From Arthrobacter sp. B3I4 (GTDB lineage: Bacteria; Actinomycetota; Actinomycetes; Actinomycetales; Micrococcaceae): a stretch of 64,000 nucleotides of DNA. The position numbers were made by a program, and so were the translations under genes. Under the pieces are notes generated by a model, which saw only the letters and a list, made by a program, of their open reading frames with translations, made no database searches and had not been told where the DNA came from. Of the stretch, positions 18,353-27,942 are shown piece after piece. Each line of letters opens with the position of its first letter. Within the stretch, counting starts at the first letter, position 1. The DNA lies in NCBI RefSeq assembly GCF_030816855.1, contig NZ_JAUSYK010000001.1:2976001-3040000 (forward strand). Direction: 5' to 3'.

Positions 18353-19903
18353 TTAACGCTTCTTGCCGCGCTTTTCCCGCACCCGCATGTTGACCTCGAT
18401 CGGAGTGCCCTCGAAGCTGAAGGTTTCGCGGAGCCGGCGGGTGATGAAGCGTCGGTAGCCGGGGTCCAGGAAGCCGGTGGTGAACAGCACGAACTTCGGC
18501 GGCCGGCTCGAGGCCTGGGTGCCGAAAAGGATACGGGGCTGCTTGCCGCCGCGGACCGGGTGCGGGTGCGCCGCGACCAGTTCGCCGAGGAAGGCGTTGA
18601 GCCGGCCGGTGGGGATGCGCCGGTCCCAGCTCTCCAGGGCGGTGTCCAGGGCCGGAACCAGCCGGTCCTTGTGCCAGCCGGTCTTGGCGGAGATGTTCAC
18701 CCGCGGCGCCCAGGCCACGTGGGCCAGGTCCTGCTCGATTTCGCGTTCCAGGTAGCTGCGGCGTTCGTCGTCCAGCAGGTCCCACTTGTTGAAAGCAAGC
18801 ACCAGCGCCCGGCCGGATTCGATAGCCAGCTGCAGGATCCGCACGTCCTGCTCGCTGAGCACCTCGTCCACCGCGAGGAGCACGACGGCGACCTCGGCCT
18901 TCTCCAGGGCGCTCTGGGTGCGCAGCGAAGCGTAGAAATCCGCGCCCTGGGCCATGTGCTGGCGGCGGCGGATGCCTGCGGTGTCCACGAAACGCCAGGT
19001 GCGGCCGCCGAGTTCGATGAACTCATCGACCGGGTCGCGGGTGGTGCCGGCGGTGTTGTCGACGACGACGCGCTCGGAGCCGGCGAGCTTGTTCAGCAGC
19101 GAGGATTTGCCGACGTTCGGGCGGCCGATGAGGGCGATCCGGCGGGGTCCGCCGGTGCGCTCGAGCCCTTCGATGGTGGAGAACTCCGGCAGGGTGTCCA
19201 TCACGTGGTCCAGCAGGTCGGCGACGCCGCGGCCGTGCAGGGCGGACACCGGGTAGGGCTCGCCGAAGCCGAGGCCCCACAGCGCGGCCGAGTCTGCTTC
19301 CTGGGCGAAGTCGTCCACCTTGTTCGCGACCATGATGACCGGCTTCTTGGACTTGCGCAGCATTTTCATGACGCCTTCGTCCGTGGCGGTCGCGCCGACG
19401 GCGGAGTCGACGACGAACAAGACCGCGTCGGCGAGTTCCACGGCCATCTCGGCCTGCTCGGCGACCCGGGCGTGGATGCCGCGGGCGTCGTGCTCCCAGC
19501 CGCCGGTGTCGACGACGGTGAAGTTCCGGCCGTTCCAGTGCGCGGAGTACATGACCCGGTCGCGGGTGACGCCGGGGGTATCCTCGACGACGGCTTCGCG
19601 GCGGCCCAGGATGCGGTTGACCAGGGTGGACTTGCCGACGTTCGGGCGGCCGATGATGGCCAGGACCGGGTCAAGTTTGACCGGTCCGTCGAAATCCTCG
19701 TCCTCGTAGCGGCCGCTGAGCAGCGCGGCGTCTTCCTCGTCCAGCTCGTAGTCGTCCAGGCCGGCGCGCAGCGAAGCCGCGCGCAGCTCGGCCTCGTCGT
19801 CGTCCAGGGCGGCGAGGTTTTCGGCCACCTGGTCCGTGCCGGTGGGCGTGTATTCGTCTTCGCCGGCGCCGAAGTTGCCGGAGGTTTGAGTCGTATCGCT
19901 CAT
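18353..19903 (-). CDS. der: ribosome-associated GTPase Der (EngA)
   Basis: Two-GTPase-domain protein needed for 50S subunit assembly. 516 aa: an acidic, poorly conserved N-terminal extension of about 75 residues, first G domain ([29 protein letters not shown]), second G domain ([39 protein letters not shown]) and the C-terminal KH-like domain ending in a basic tail. The start at 19903 overlaps the stop of the upstream acyltransferase (ATGA). The acidic extension is typical of actinobacterial Der. It is the last gene of the minus-strand parA...der block. Confidence 0.96.
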   Translation of the reverse strand: MSDTTQTSGNFGAGEDEYTPTGTDQVAENLAALDDDEAELRAASLRAGLDDYELDEEDAALLSGRYEDEDFDGPVKLDPVLAIIGRPNVGKSTLVNRILGRREAVVEDTPGVTRDRVMYSAHWNGRNFTVVDTGGWEHDARGIHARVAEQAEMAVELADAVLFVVDSAVGATATDEGVMKMLRKSKKPVIMVANKVDDFAQEADSAALWGLGFGEPYPVSALHGRGVADLLDHVMDTLPEFSTIEGLERTGGPRRIALIGRPNVGKSSLLNKLAGSERVVVDNTAGTTRDPVDEFIELGGRTWRFVDTAGIRRRQHMAQGADFYASLRTQSALEKAEVAVVLLAVDEVLSEQDVRILQLAIESGRALVLAFNKWDLLDDERRSYLEREIEQDLAHVAWAPRVNISAKTGWHKDRLVPALDTALESWDRRIPTGRLNAFLGELVAAHPHPVRGGKQPRILFGTQASSRPPKFVLFTTGFLDPGYRRFITRRLRETFSFEGTPIEVNMRVREKRGKKR

Positions 19904-20655
19904 TGCACGTTCCTTAGGTGGTGATCTGCCGGCGTCCCGGCTACTGCTTGCTGAAGTTCTTGCGGGGAATCCGCGTCGGGCAGGCCCTGCCCGCTGGCGG
20001 AAACGGTGTCCTGAACGTGCCGCGCCAGTGCGGCGCGGATCTCGGTTCCCACCCTGTCCATTGAAGCACGCCCGGTCTCGCCGGGTTTCCGGCTGAGATT
20101 GAGGGCGCCGCCGAAGCTGACATGCAGCCGGCGGCCGGGCCGGGGCACGGTGTTGAGGTGCTCGCCGTTGATCCTGGTGCCGAGGATGGCGACCGGGATG
20201 ACCGTGGCCCCGGAGTTCAAGGCCAGCCAGGCTACGCCGTTGTTGATGGCGGCTGCCTGCCCGCTCCCCCGGGTGCCTTCGGGCAGGATCCCGACGCACC
20301 GTCCGGCGTCGAGGATGCTTTTGGCCCGCTGCAGCGCCGCCCGGTCCCCCGAGCGGTCCACTGCCAGCTGGCCGGAGGCGTTCAACACCAGGCCCAGGGA
20401 GCCCCTGAACATCTCCTTCTTGACCAAGATGTGCATGGGCCGGGGCGCGGCGCCGAACATCACCGGCCCGTCAAGGAAGCTGATGTGGTTGCCGGCGAAG
20501 ATGACCGGGCCTGCTGCCGGGACGTTGGTGCGGCCGGTCACCGTGGTCCGGTAAACCACGCGGTCCAGGAGCCAGCCGACGGGACGGCTCCAGGCCATGG
20601 TCCCGTCCAGGAACGCCCGCCCCGGCCGGCGCGTACCGGCTGCGGACTCAGTCAC
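19900..20655 (-). CDS. 1-acyl-sn-glycerol-3-phosphate acyltransferase (PlsC family), second copy
   Basis: 251-aa membrane-associated acyltransferase. Seen: [11 protein letters not shown] (HX4D) near residue 55, [20 protein letters not shown] (motif III) and [14 protein letters not shown] start (20655), 8-bp overlap with cmk upstream and ATGA overlap with der downstream, so it is in the same transcript. In several actinobacteria a PlsC-like gene sits between cmk and der (fused or adjacent), which agrees. Acceptor specificity is not visible from sequence. It is distinct from the copy at 3699-4463. Confidence 0.9.
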   Translation of the reverse strand: MTESAAGTRRPGRAFLDGTMAWSRPVGWLLDRVVYRTTVTGRTNVPAAGPVIFAGNHISFLDGPVMFGAAPRPMHILVKKEMFRGSLGLVLNASGQLAVDRSGDRAALQRAKSILDAGRCVGILPEGTRGSGQAAAINNGVAWLALNSGATVIPVAILGTRINGEHLNTVPRPGRRLHVSFGGALNLSRKPGETGRASMDRVGTEIRAALARHVQDTVSASGQGLPDADSPQELQQAVAGTPADHHLRNVQ

Positions 20656-21376
20656 GGTGGAAAGCCGTGTGGTTGATGACCCGGTGCACGATCCCCAGGG
20701 CCGCGTCGACGGTCTCGGCGAAGTCCAGGTCCGAGGAATCCAAAGTCACCACGCCGTCGGCGGCCTGGGTGAAGTTGACCACGGTGGAGTCCTTGGCGTC
20801 CCGCGCCGTGACCTGCGCCGCGAGCTGCTCGGCGTTCTGGCTGCCGCCGAGCTGGATGCCACGGCGGCGAAGCCGGGCCTCTTCGCTGGCCGTGAGCAGC
20901 ATGCGGACCTCGGCGTGCGGCGCGACGACGGTGGTGATGTCCCGGCCCTCCACCACCATCCGGCGGTGGTGCGTTTCAATCAGGGCACGCTGGCGCCGGA
21001 TCAGCTCGGTGCGGGCGCCCAGCGTGGTGGCGACGGCGCTGACCGCGGCGGATATGGCCGGTTCGCGGATGGCCTCGGTTATGTCGGTCCCGCCGACCCG
21101 GACGTACTCTTCCCGGGTGCTGGTGCTGATCTCCAGATCGAGCGCCTCTGCGGCGTCTTCCACAGCCTGGCCGTCGGCCAGGTCCGTGCCGCTCTGGAGG
21201 CAGAACCAGGTCAGCGCCCGGTACATGGCGCCGGTGTCGAGGTAGGCGAGCCGGAGCCGGCGTGCCACCTCTTTGCTGACGCTGGACTTGCCGGAGCCGG
21301 AGGGGCCGTCGATTGCGACGACGAGGCTCTTTCCGGGGCGGACGATATCCACCGTCTGAATCAGTTCCTGGGTCAT
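20648..21376 (-). CDS. cmk: cytidylate kinase
   Basis: Phosphorylates CMP/dCMP to the diphosphates using ATP. 242 aa with P-loop IDGPSGSGKSSVS at about 27, YLDTGAMYRALTW, and the (D)ITT/LLTASEEARLRRR lid region; matches the family length. I chose the ATG at 21376, which overlaps the upstream tyrA stop by one base (TAATG), rather than the ATG six codons earlier. Its coupling between tyrA, plsC and der is conserved in actinobacteria. Confidence 0.95.
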   Translation of the reverse strand: MTQELIQTVDIVRPGKSLVVAIDGPSGSGKSSVSKEVARRLRLAYLDTGAMYRALTWFCLQSGTDLADGQAVEDAAEALDLEISTSTREEYVRVGGTDITEAIREPAISAAVSAVATTLGARTELIRRQRALIETHHRRMVVEGRDITTVVAPHAEVRMLLTASEEARLRRRGIQLGGSQNAEQLAAQVTARDAKDSTVVNFTQAADGVVTLDSSDLDFAETVDAALGIVHRVINHTAFHRD

Positions 21377-22485
21377 TACTGGAGTACCCGCCATCCGCGG
21401 TCGTTGAGGGCTTCGATGAGCAATTCGTGCTTGTTCGGCAGCACGGAGATTTCCACCATGCCGACATTCTGTCCTGAGGAGTGGTCCAGGCGGAGGTCCT
21501 CGAGGTTGACGCCGATCTCGCCGATTTCGGTGAGCAGCCTGGCGATCTGTCCCGGAGTGTCGTCGACCAGGACGGTCAGCCAGGAATACGCCTGCGGCGG
21601 TCCGCCGTGCTTGCCCGGGATCCGGGCCTGGCCGGCGTTGCCTTCGCTGATCAGCTGGGCCAGGTCCAGGCGGGCGCCCTGGGCGGTCGGGTCCTCAAGG
21701 GTTCCGATCAGCCGGTTCAGGTCCTCGCGGACGCCGTGGAGGATTTCGACGACCTTGTCCGCGTTGGCGCCGAGGATCTGCACCCAGAGCGTGGGGTCGC
21801 TGGCCGCTATCCGGGTCACGTCGCGCAGCCCGTTCCCGGCCAGGGACAAGGCATGCAGCGGCGTACCCTGCAGCCGGCTGGCCAGCAGGGAGGACATGAC
21901 CTGGGGCAAATGCGAGACCAGGGCCACGGCTTCGTCGTGTTCCTCCGCCCCGAATTCGGAGATCACCGCACCCAGGTCCGTGGCCAGGGCGCGCGCCGTC
22001 TGCAGGGCCTCGGGCCGGGTTTCTGCCGAGGGGCACAGCACCCACGGCATGGAGGTAAACAGTTCACCGCGGGCGGCGACCGGCCCGGATTTCTCCCGGC
22101 CGGCCATCGGGTGCGTGCCGACGTAGCGGCCCAGGTCGGCGCCGCGTTCGCGCAGCTGCGCCTGGATGCCGGCCTTGACGCTGGCGATGTCCACCACCAC
22201 GGCGGCCGGGTAGTCCGCCAGGGCCCGGGCGACGACGTCGGCGGTCACGTCCGGCGGCGCGGCGACGACAACGAGTTCCGGGGCTTCGCCGTCCAGGCGC
22301 TCCAACGGCAGGCCCGCACCGATGTCGACGGCGACGGCCAGGTTGGTGGGCGAGGGGTCGGTGAGGAACACGGCGACGCCCCGGCCGCGAAGTCCCAGGC
22401 CGATGCTGGTGCCCAACAGCCCCGTCCCCACGACCACGACCGGCCCGTTCAGGTGGCCGCGCCCGTGGGTGCGAAAAGCGGACAT
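21376..22485 (-). CDS. tyrA: prephenate dehydrogenase with C-terminal ACT domain
   Basis: NAD(P)-dependent oxidative decarboxylation of prephenate to 4-hydroxyphenylpyruvate in tyrosine synthesis. 369 aa: Rossmann VVVGTGLLGTSIGLGL at residue 17, catalytic-region GTHPMAGREKSG, helical dimer domain (SHLPQVMSSLLA), then an ACT domain (WLTVLVDDTPGQIARLLTEIGEIGVNLEDLRL) that likely gives tyrosine feedback control. It sits 3 bp after the pseudouridine synthase position (22489) on the same strand and overlaps cmk by one base. Confidence 0.94.
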   Translation of the reverse strand: MSAFRTHGRGHLNGPVVVVGTGLLGTSIGLGLRGRGVAVFLTDPSPTNLAVAVDIGAGLPLERLDGEAPELVVVAAPPDVTADVVARALADYPAAVVVDIASVKAGIQAQLRERGADLGRYVGTHPMAGREKSGPVAARGELFTSMPWVLCPSAETRPEALQTARALATDLGAVISEFGAEEHDEAVALVSHLPQVMSSLLASRLQGTPLHALSLAGNGLRDVTRIAASDPTLWVQILGANADKVVEILHGVREDLNRLIGTLEDPTAQGARLDLAQLISEGNAGQARIPGKHGGPPQAYSWLTVLVDDTPGQIARLLTEIGEIGVNLEDLRLDHSSGQNVGMVEISVLPNKHELLIEALNDRGWRVLQ

Positions 22486-22488
22486 GGG

Positions 22489-23679
22489 CTACAGCCCCAC
22501 GGATGCCAGCAGGTGGCCGACTTCCTGCTTGCCGAGGTTGCGGATGCTGCCCTGGCGCTGGTCGCCCAGACCGATGGGGCCGACCTTGACGCGCACCAGG
22601 CGCAGCACCGGGAAGCCGACGGCGTCGAAGAGCCGGCGCACGATGCGGTTCTTGCCCGAGTGCAGCACCACCTCGATCAGCACGTGGCCCGGGGTCGAGT
22701 CGACCAGCTTGAAGGAGTCGACCGAGGCCATGCCGTCTTCAAGTTCGATTCCGGCCTTGAGCTGGGCTCCGACGCCCTGCGGGAACGGCCCGCGGACCTG
22801 GACCAGGTAGGTCTTGGGAACCTCGTAGGACGGGTGCGTCAGGCGGTTGGCGAGTTCGCCGTCGTTGGTCAGCAGCAGCAGGCCCTCGGTGGCGACGTCG
22901 AGCCGTCCGACGTGGAAGAGGCGTTCACCGTGGTGGTTGCGGACAAAGTCACTGACGCAGGGGCGGCCGTCCGGGTCTTCCATCGTGGAGACAACGCCCT
23001 TGGGCTTGTTGAACACCATGTAGACCATGTTCTCGTCCAGCTGGATGCGCAGGCCGTCCACGTGGATCACCGAGGTCTTGGGGTCAACCCGGACACCGAG
23101 CTCGGTGACGACCTGGCCATCGACCTCGACGCGGCCTTCAGCAATCATTTCCTCGCACACGCGGCGGGAGGCCACACCGGCCGAAGCCATGACCTTTTGC
23201 AGCCGCACGCCGTCCGCGTCGTGCAGTTCAGACTGGGGCACCTCGGAGCGGGGACCGCGCTTGCGAGCCGGTTTCCGGACCGGGCCGAGGCTCTGGCCGA
23301 AGCGTTCGCCGCCGAAGGCGCGGGAGCCGGCGGCCTTGGCCGCGCCGGCGCCGACCCGGGGCTTGGGTTTGAGCGCGCCGGGCGTGCCGGGAACCTTGCC
23401 CGCGCCGGGCTTGCGGGCACCGGGCTTCCGGGCCGCCGGCTTGCCGGCGCCCTTGCGGTCAGCCTGGTCCGGGGTTCCGGCGTCGGGGTTGAGATCGGGA
23501 TCGACGAAAGCTTCTTCGCGCGGCTTGGGCCGCTTGAACGGCCGGTCGCCGCCGCCCTTGGGGAAGTCGCGCTGGCCGCGGCCGGCGCCGCCCGCACCCG
23601 CGGTGCGTGCTGATTGGTGTCCGGCGCTGGTGCGTCCCGAACCGTTACGTGGTGAACCCTGGCGTCCCGCCTGTGTCAT
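22489..23679 (-). CDS. 23S rRNA pseudouridine synthase, RluB/RsuA family
   Basis: Converts a specific rRNA uridine to pseudouridine. 396 aa; the first 150 residues are a basic Gly/Ala/Pro/Arg-rich extension with repeats of APGARKPG type, followed by an S4 RNA-binding domain (VRLQKVMASAGVASRRVCEEMIAEGRVEV) and the catalytic domain (GRLDVATEGLLLLTNDGEL with the catalytic Asp) ending in KNRIVRRLFDAVG and LRLVRVKVGPIGL. AAGGACGG precedes the ATG. Position after scpB and before cmk agrees with Rv1711. The long basic extension may aid RNA binding; this is inference. Confidence 0.92.
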   Translation of the reverse strand: MTQAGRQGSPRNGSGRTSAGHQSARTAGAGGAGRGQRDFPKGGGDRPFKRPKPREEAFVDPDLNPDAGTPDQADRKGAGKPAARKPGARKPGAGKVPGTPGALKPKPRVGAGAAKAAGSRAFGGERFGQSLGPVRKPARKRGPRSEVPQSELHDADGVRLQKVMASAGVASRRVCEEMIAEGRVEVDGQVVTELGVRVDPKTSVIHVDGLRIQLDENMVYMVFNKPKGVVSTMEDPDGRPCVSDFVRNHHGERLFHVGRLDVATEGLLLLTNDGELANRLTHPSYEVPKTYLVQVRGPFPQGVGAQLKAGIELEDGMASVDSFKLVDSTPGHVLIEVVLHSGKNRIVRRLFDAVGFPVLRLVRVKVGPIGLGDQRQGSIRNLGKQEVGHLLASVGL

Positions 23680-23785
23680 GACCCGTCCTTCGTTTGTTGG
23701 CCTGCGGCGGCTGCCTCCCGGCAGTGCCCACCGGCCGGGCAGAGGTGCTGCCCGCGTGGATATCTTGCGGCTGCAGGCATTGCGC

Positions 23786-24421
23786 CTACATTCTTCCTTC
23801 GTCGTAAAACTCTGCTATGCCTTCAAGCCCTGGAAGATGGGGTGAAAGCTGAGGCAGCTCAGCCACCGAGCCGATTCCCATCCGTTCCAGGAAATACGAC
23901 GTCGTGCGGTACAGGATGGCCCCCGACTCGGGATCGTGTCCCGAGTCCTCGATCAGGCCGCGCTGGATCAGCGTCCGCACCACAGAGTCAACGTTGACCC
24001 CTCGAATTGCCGACACCCGCGCCCGCGACACGGGCTGGCGGTAGGCGATCACGGCGAGCGTTTCAAGCGCCGCCTGCGTCAGCCTGGCCGTCTGGCCTTC
24101 GAGGACGAACCCGCCTACGACGTCGGCGAATTCGGCACGGGAATAGATCCGCCAGCCACCGGCAATGTTCCGCAATTCAAAACCCCGGGGGGCGGCACTG
24201 AAACCAGCGTCCGCATCCGGGGCATTACCAGTATACCCGTTATACTCCCGCTGCAGTTCCCCGAGCAGGTCCTCCACGACGTCGAGCGTGAGGTTCAGCC
24301 CGGCGGCCAGGGCGGGGGCGGTCGCCGGTTCGTCGATCACCATGAGAACTGCTTCGAGGGCGGCACGCGGTCCGCCGGGCAGCACGGAGAGGTCCGGACC
24401 GTTCGTTTCTGCGTCGTTCAC
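23786..24421 (-). CDS. scpB: segregation and condensation protein B
   Basis: 211-aa winged-helix kleisin-interacting subunit of the SMC-ScpAB condensin. Seen: AALEAVLMVIDEPATAPALA at the N-terminus, RGFELRNIAGGWRIYSRAEF, and LTQAALETLAVIAYRQPVSRARVSAIRGVNVDSVVRTL, which is the most conserved ScpB stretch, then GRPILYRTTSYF-like ILYRTTSYFLERMG. GTG start at 24421 overlaps the scpA stop (GTGA), showing coupling. Confidence 0.95.
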   Translation of the reverse strand: MNDAETNGPDLSVLPGGPRAALEAVLMVIDEPATAPALAAGLNLTLDVVEDLLGELQREYNGYTGNAPDADAGFSAAPRGFELRNIAGGWRIYSRAEFADVVGGFVLEGQTARLTQAALETLAVIAYRQPVSRARVSAIRGVNVDSVVRTLIQRGLIEDSGHDPESGAILYRTTSYFLERMGIGSVAELPQLSPHLPGLEGIAEFYDEGRM

Positions 24422-25266
24422 GGCTGCTCCTCGTATTCTTCGCTCAGGTTTTCGCTGCTCCAGTCCGCGCCGTCGGCGGTCCAGTGCACGGACAATTCGC
24501 CCAGGGGCAGCAGCTGGTCGAAAGCGACAGCCTTGTCCCGGAACATTTCCAGCAGGGCGAGGAACCGCGCCACCACCACCAGGGTGGACTCGGCGTCGGC
24601 GATCAGTGCCCGGAAGGTGAGGGCCCTGCCCAGCCGAAGCCGGTGACCGATGATCTCGGCCTGTTCCTTCACGCTGACCGGCGTCCCGTGCAGGTGCGCG
24701 AGGCCGACTTCGGTGGGGGCCGCTTCTTTGGGCTTCAGGGCCGCTTCGGCCAGGGCCGCGAACTCCTGCGGGCTGTGCTTCCAGACCAGTTCGGGCAGCA
24801 GCGCGGCGAAGTGGCCCTCGAGGGCGACCTGGCGCGGGTAGCGCTGCGCTTCCTGCTCGAGTGTTGACTCGAGCAGGCCGGCGACGTGCTTGAAGGCCTT
24901 GTACTGCAGCAGCCGGGCGAACAGCAGGTCACGGGCTTCGAGGAGGGCGATGTCTTCGTCGTCCTCGACCTCGCCGGCGGGCAGCAGGCGGGCGGCCTTG
25001 AGGTCCAGCAGGGTTGCGGCGACGACGAGGAATTCGCTGGCCTCATCGAGGGCCCAGTCCTCCCCCAGCCGCTGCAGCCGCTTGATGTACTTGATGAACT
25101 CGTCGGTGACGGTGGCCAGGGCCACCTCGGTGATGTCCAGCTGGTGCTTGGAGATCAGGCCGAGGAGCAGGTCGAACGGTCCGGTGAAGTTGGCCAGCCG
25201 GACCTCGAAACCGGGTTTCTTCCCGGACGGGGCCAGCTCCGCCGTCGGGGCGCCTGTCGCCGCCAC
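24418..25266 (-). CDS. scpA: segregation and condensation protein A
   Basis: 282-aa kleisin of the SMC-ScpAB complex. The N-terminal block FEVRLANFTGPFDLLLGLISKHQLDITEVALATVTDEFI is diagnostic, followed by the middle region (EFLVVAATLLDLKAARLLP) and a C-terminal winged helix (LRALIADAESTLVVVARFLALLEMFRDKAV in similar form). GTG start with AGG close by, 6 bp after the parA stop. Works with ScpB and SMC in chromosome compaction; smc is not in this window. Confidence 0.95.
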   Translation of the reverse strand: MAATGAPTAELAPSGKKPGFEVRLANFTGPFDLLLGLISKHQLDITEVALATVTDEFIKYIKRLQRLGEDWALDEASEFLVVAATLLDLKAARLLPAGEVEDDEDIALLEARDLLFARLLQYKAFKHVAGLLESTLEQEAQRYPRQVALEGHFAALLPELVWKHSPQEFAALAEAALKPKEAAPTEVGLAHLHGTPVSVKEQAEIIGHRLRLGRALTFRALIADAESTLVVVARFLALLEMFRDKAVAFDQLLPLGELSVHWTADGADWSSENLSEEYEEQP

Positions 25267-25272
25267 GCCTGG

Positions 25273-26184
25273 TTAGGGCGCGCCGCCGCGCGAGATCAGC
25301 TCTTTGGCCAGCCGGCGGTAAGCATCAGCGCCGACGTGGTTGCCGGCATAGCTGGTGATGGGTTCGGCGGCCACGGTGGCGTCGGCGAACTTGATGGAGC
25401 GCTTGATCACGGTCTCGAAGACCTTGTCGCCGAAGGCCTCCACGAGGCGGGTGATTACCTCGCGGCTGTGCAGGGTGCGGGCGTCGTACATGGTGGCGAG
25501 GACGCCGTCGACCTGCAGCCGCGGGTTCAGCCGGTCCTGGACCTTGTCGATCGTTTCGACCAGCAGTGCCACAGCGCGCAGGGCAAAGAATTCGCAGATC
25601 AGCGGGATGACGACGCCGTGGGAGGCGGTCAGGGCGTTGACGGTCAGCAGTCCGAGGGAGGGCTGGCAGTCGATCAGGACGACGTCGTAGTCGTCCTCGA
25701 CCTTTTTCAGGGCACGGTCCAGCACCTGTTCACGGGCGACTTCGTTGACGAGCTGGACTTCCGCGGCGGAAAGGTCGATGTTCGCCGGGAGCAGGTCCAG
25801 GTTGTCCACGCCGGTTTTGTGGATGGCGTCGCGGATGTCGACCTTGCGGTCCATCAGGACGTTGTAAACCGTGAGGTCCAGTTCGTGCGGGTTGATCCCG
25901 AGGCCGGCCGACAGCGCGCCCTGCGGATCGAAGTCCACGACGAGCACGCGGCGGCCGTACTCGGCCAGCGCGGCGGCGAGGTTGATGGTGGACGTTGTCT
26001 TCCCGACACCGCCCTTCTGGTTGACCATGGCGATCACGCGGGCCGGGCCATGGGAGGACAGCGGCGCGGGCTCCGGGAATTCGCGTTGCGGGCGCCCGGT
26101 GGGGCCCATGACGGCGTCGTCCAGGTCGAGTTCGGTGCCTTCCAGGGTGGCTGACCCCTGTTCGCTGCTCACGTATCTATCCAC
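25273..26184 (-). CDS. chromosome-partitioning type ParA ATPase next to scpAB
   Basis: ParA/Soj-type ATPase. Seen: VIAMVNQKGGVGKTTSTINLAAALAEYG (deviant Walker A), VLVVDFDPQGALSAGLG, VVLIDCQPSLGLLTVNAL (Walker B). The start is uncertain: the frame is open to a GTG at 26289 (338 aa), but GTG at 26184 gives about 303 aa and a sensible family N-terminus (VDRYVSSEQG); a GTG at 26172 is also possible. No parB is adjacent. This is the ParA that sits before scpA in actinobacteria (Rv1708 position), distinct from the oriC parAB pair, and likely acts with condensin in chromosome organisation (inference). Confidence 0.88.
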   Translation of the reverse strand: MDRYVSSEQGSATLEGTELDLDDAVMGPTGRPQREFPEPAPLSSHGPARVIAMVNQKGGVGKTTSTINLAAALAEYGRRVLVVDFDPQGALSAGLGINPHELDLTVYNVLMDRKVDIRDAIHKTGVDNLDLLPANIDLSAAEVQLVNEVAREQVLDRALKKVEDDYDVVLIDCQPSLGLLTVNALTASHGVVIPLICEFFALRAVALLVETIDKVQDRLNPRLQVDGVLATMYDARTLHSREVITRLVEAFGDKVFETVIKRSIKFADATVAAEPITSYAGNHVGADAYRRLAKELISRGGAP

Positions 26185-26382
26185 ACTTTCGATGACGGTG
26201 ATTTTCGTGCCCGACCCTGCAGGCCTTTTGAGCTGCTGCCGGTGTCCGGCGCGGGTCCTTGTTCCTCCCAAGGTTACAGCCCCCGACACGGTATTCCACG
26301 GACCTTGACAACCGCCGTTCCGCGCGCCTTGACCCTCTGGTAGAGGTCGAGGGTTGCCTCCGCGGCACCTCGGCGGGGACGC

Positions 26383-26420
26383 AAAACCGCCCGGACGCAG
26401 GTGCTGCGTCCGGGCGGTTT
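26383..26420. terminator. strong bidirectional terminator after dctA
   Basis: AAACCGCCCGGACGCAG and CTGCGTCCGGGCGGTTT form a perfect 17-bp stem with a 3-nt loop, with T/A runs on both sides. It lies 20 bp past the symporter stop. Confidence 0.9.
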
Positions 26421-26439
26421 CGGGTGGAGGAAGCGGTGC

Positions 26440-27810
26440 CTAGACGGTGGCCGGCGCCGGCTGCGCGGGGGCAACTGCGGTGCTGCCCGCGGCCGGTTCG
26501 CCGGTGTGGCCGGCGATCATGGTCTGCTCGTCGAACGGCTCGGCGCCGGAGAGGACGCGTTCGACCTGTCCGCCGTCGATCTCCTTGACCCAGGTGCCGA
26601 TCAGGACGGTCGCCACGGCGTTGCCGGTGAAGTTGGTCAGTGCGCGGGCTTCGGACATGAAGCGGTCGATGCCGACGATCATGCCGACGCCGCCGAGCAG
26701 CTCCGGCCGGTGGGCCTGCAGGCCTGCGGCCAGGGTGGCGAGGCCGGCGCCGGTGACGCCGGCGGCGCCCTTGGAGGCGATGATCATGAAGATCAGCAGC
26801 GAAATCTGGGCGCCCAGGTCCAGCGGGGTGCCCATCGCGTTGGCGACAAACAGCGACGCCATGGTCAGGTAGATCGCGGTGCCGTCGAGGTTGAAGGAGT
26901 AGCCGGTGGGGACCGTGACGCCGACGACGGGCTTGGACACGCCGAGGTGTTCCATCTTTGCGATCAGGCGGGGCAGGGCCGCTTCAGAGGAGGAGGTGGA
27001 GAAGATCAGCAGGTATTCGCGGCCGAGGTACTTCATGAGGCGGAAGATGTTGACGCCGGACACAACCTGCAGGATGCCGCCCAGGATCACGACGATGAAC
27101 ACGGCGCAGGTGATGTAGAAGGCGACCATGAGGGTGGCCATGCTGATGATGGCCTGGACACCGGTGGCGCCGACGACGGCCGCGATCGCACCGAAGGCGC
27201 CGACCGGGGCGAGCCACATGACCATGATGAGGAGGCGGAACACGAGGACCTGGCCGTGGCCCACGGCCTTCAGGATCGGGGTGCCCTGCGGGCCCATCTT
27301 CTGCAGCGCGAAACCGATGAGGATGGCCGCAAAGAGTGTGGGCAACACGGGGATGTCACCCGGGATGATGCCAAGCAGGAAGTCGACGGTGCTGTCTGTC
27401 GCGGCCTTCTTGTTCGGATCGTAGGGGGCGAGCTTGAGGCCGGCGCCCGGGTGGATCAGGTTGCCGACGACGAGCCCGATGGCCAGCGCGAAGGTCGACA
27501 TGACGATGAAGTAGCCGAGGGCCAGGCCGCCGACCTTGCCGACGGTTGCCGCCTTGGCGATGGAGCCGATGCCCAGCACGATGGTGCAGAAAATGACGGG
27601 GGCGATCAACATCTTGATGAGCTTGATGAAGCCGTCACCGAGCGGCTTGAGCGACTTGCCGAACTCGGGGAACATCAGGCCGACCAGGGCGCCGAGGACA
27701 ACGGCGATGATGACGGCCATGTAAAGGTAGTGGGACTTGTCCAGCCCCTTGCGCTGCTTCTTGAACGGCGCCGCGGCCGTAGCCGCTGACTCTCCTCGTT
27801 GAGAGGCCAT
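26440..27810 (-). CDS. dicarboxylate/amino acid:cation symporter (DctA-like)
   Basis: Inner-membrane DAACS-family carrier, likely for C4-dicarboxylates (succinate, fumarate, malate). 456 aa from the ATG at 27810 (AAGGAGA upstream). Multiple hydrophobic helices with family hallmarks: LIKMLIAPVIFCTIVLGI, the serine-rich re-entrant loop STSSSEAALP, the NLDGTAIY substrate/cation motif, and MIVGIDRFMSEARALTNFTGN. Divergent from the sensor kinase at 27943, with which it likely forms a dctA-dctSR unit. Substrate is inferred from family and neighbours, not shown. Confidence 0.9.
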   Translation of the reverse strand: MASQRGESAATAAAPFKKQRKGLDKSHYLYMAVIIAVVLGALVGLMFPEFGKSLKPLGDGFIKLIKMLIAPVIFCTIVLGIGSIAKAATVGKVGGLALGYFIVMSTFALAIGLVVGNLIHPGAGLKLAPYDPNKKAATDSTVDFLLGIIPGDIPVLPTLFAAILIGFALQKMGPQGTPILKAVGHGQVLVFRLLIMVMWLAPVGAFGAIAAVVGATGVQAIISMATLMVAFYITCAVFIVVILGGILQVVSGVNIFRLMKYLGREYLLIFSTSSSEAALPRLIAKMEHLGVSKPVVGVTVPTGYSFNLDGTAIYLTMASLFVANAMGTPLDLGAQISLLIFMIIASKGAAGVTGAGLATLAAGLQAHRPELLGGVGMIVGIDRFMSEARALTNFTGNAVATVLIGTWVKEIDGGQVERVLSGAEPFDEQTMIAGHTGEPAAGSTAVAPAQPAPATV

Positions 27811-27942
27811 GGTGTTTCTCCTTGGATAGGCTGGACCTGGATGCGGCAGAGTGCGCATCTGTCCGTTCTGCGTGTTCCTCCATCATTGGGGACACCGTGA
27901 CGCGCATCACCGTTGCGTTCATATTGGTCATGGAAGGTGCAG

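Noticed and set aside
26184-26289. N-terminal extension of the scpAB-linked ParA
   Set aside because: Open frame but no family conservation visible and a weak start; left out of the CDS though not excluded.
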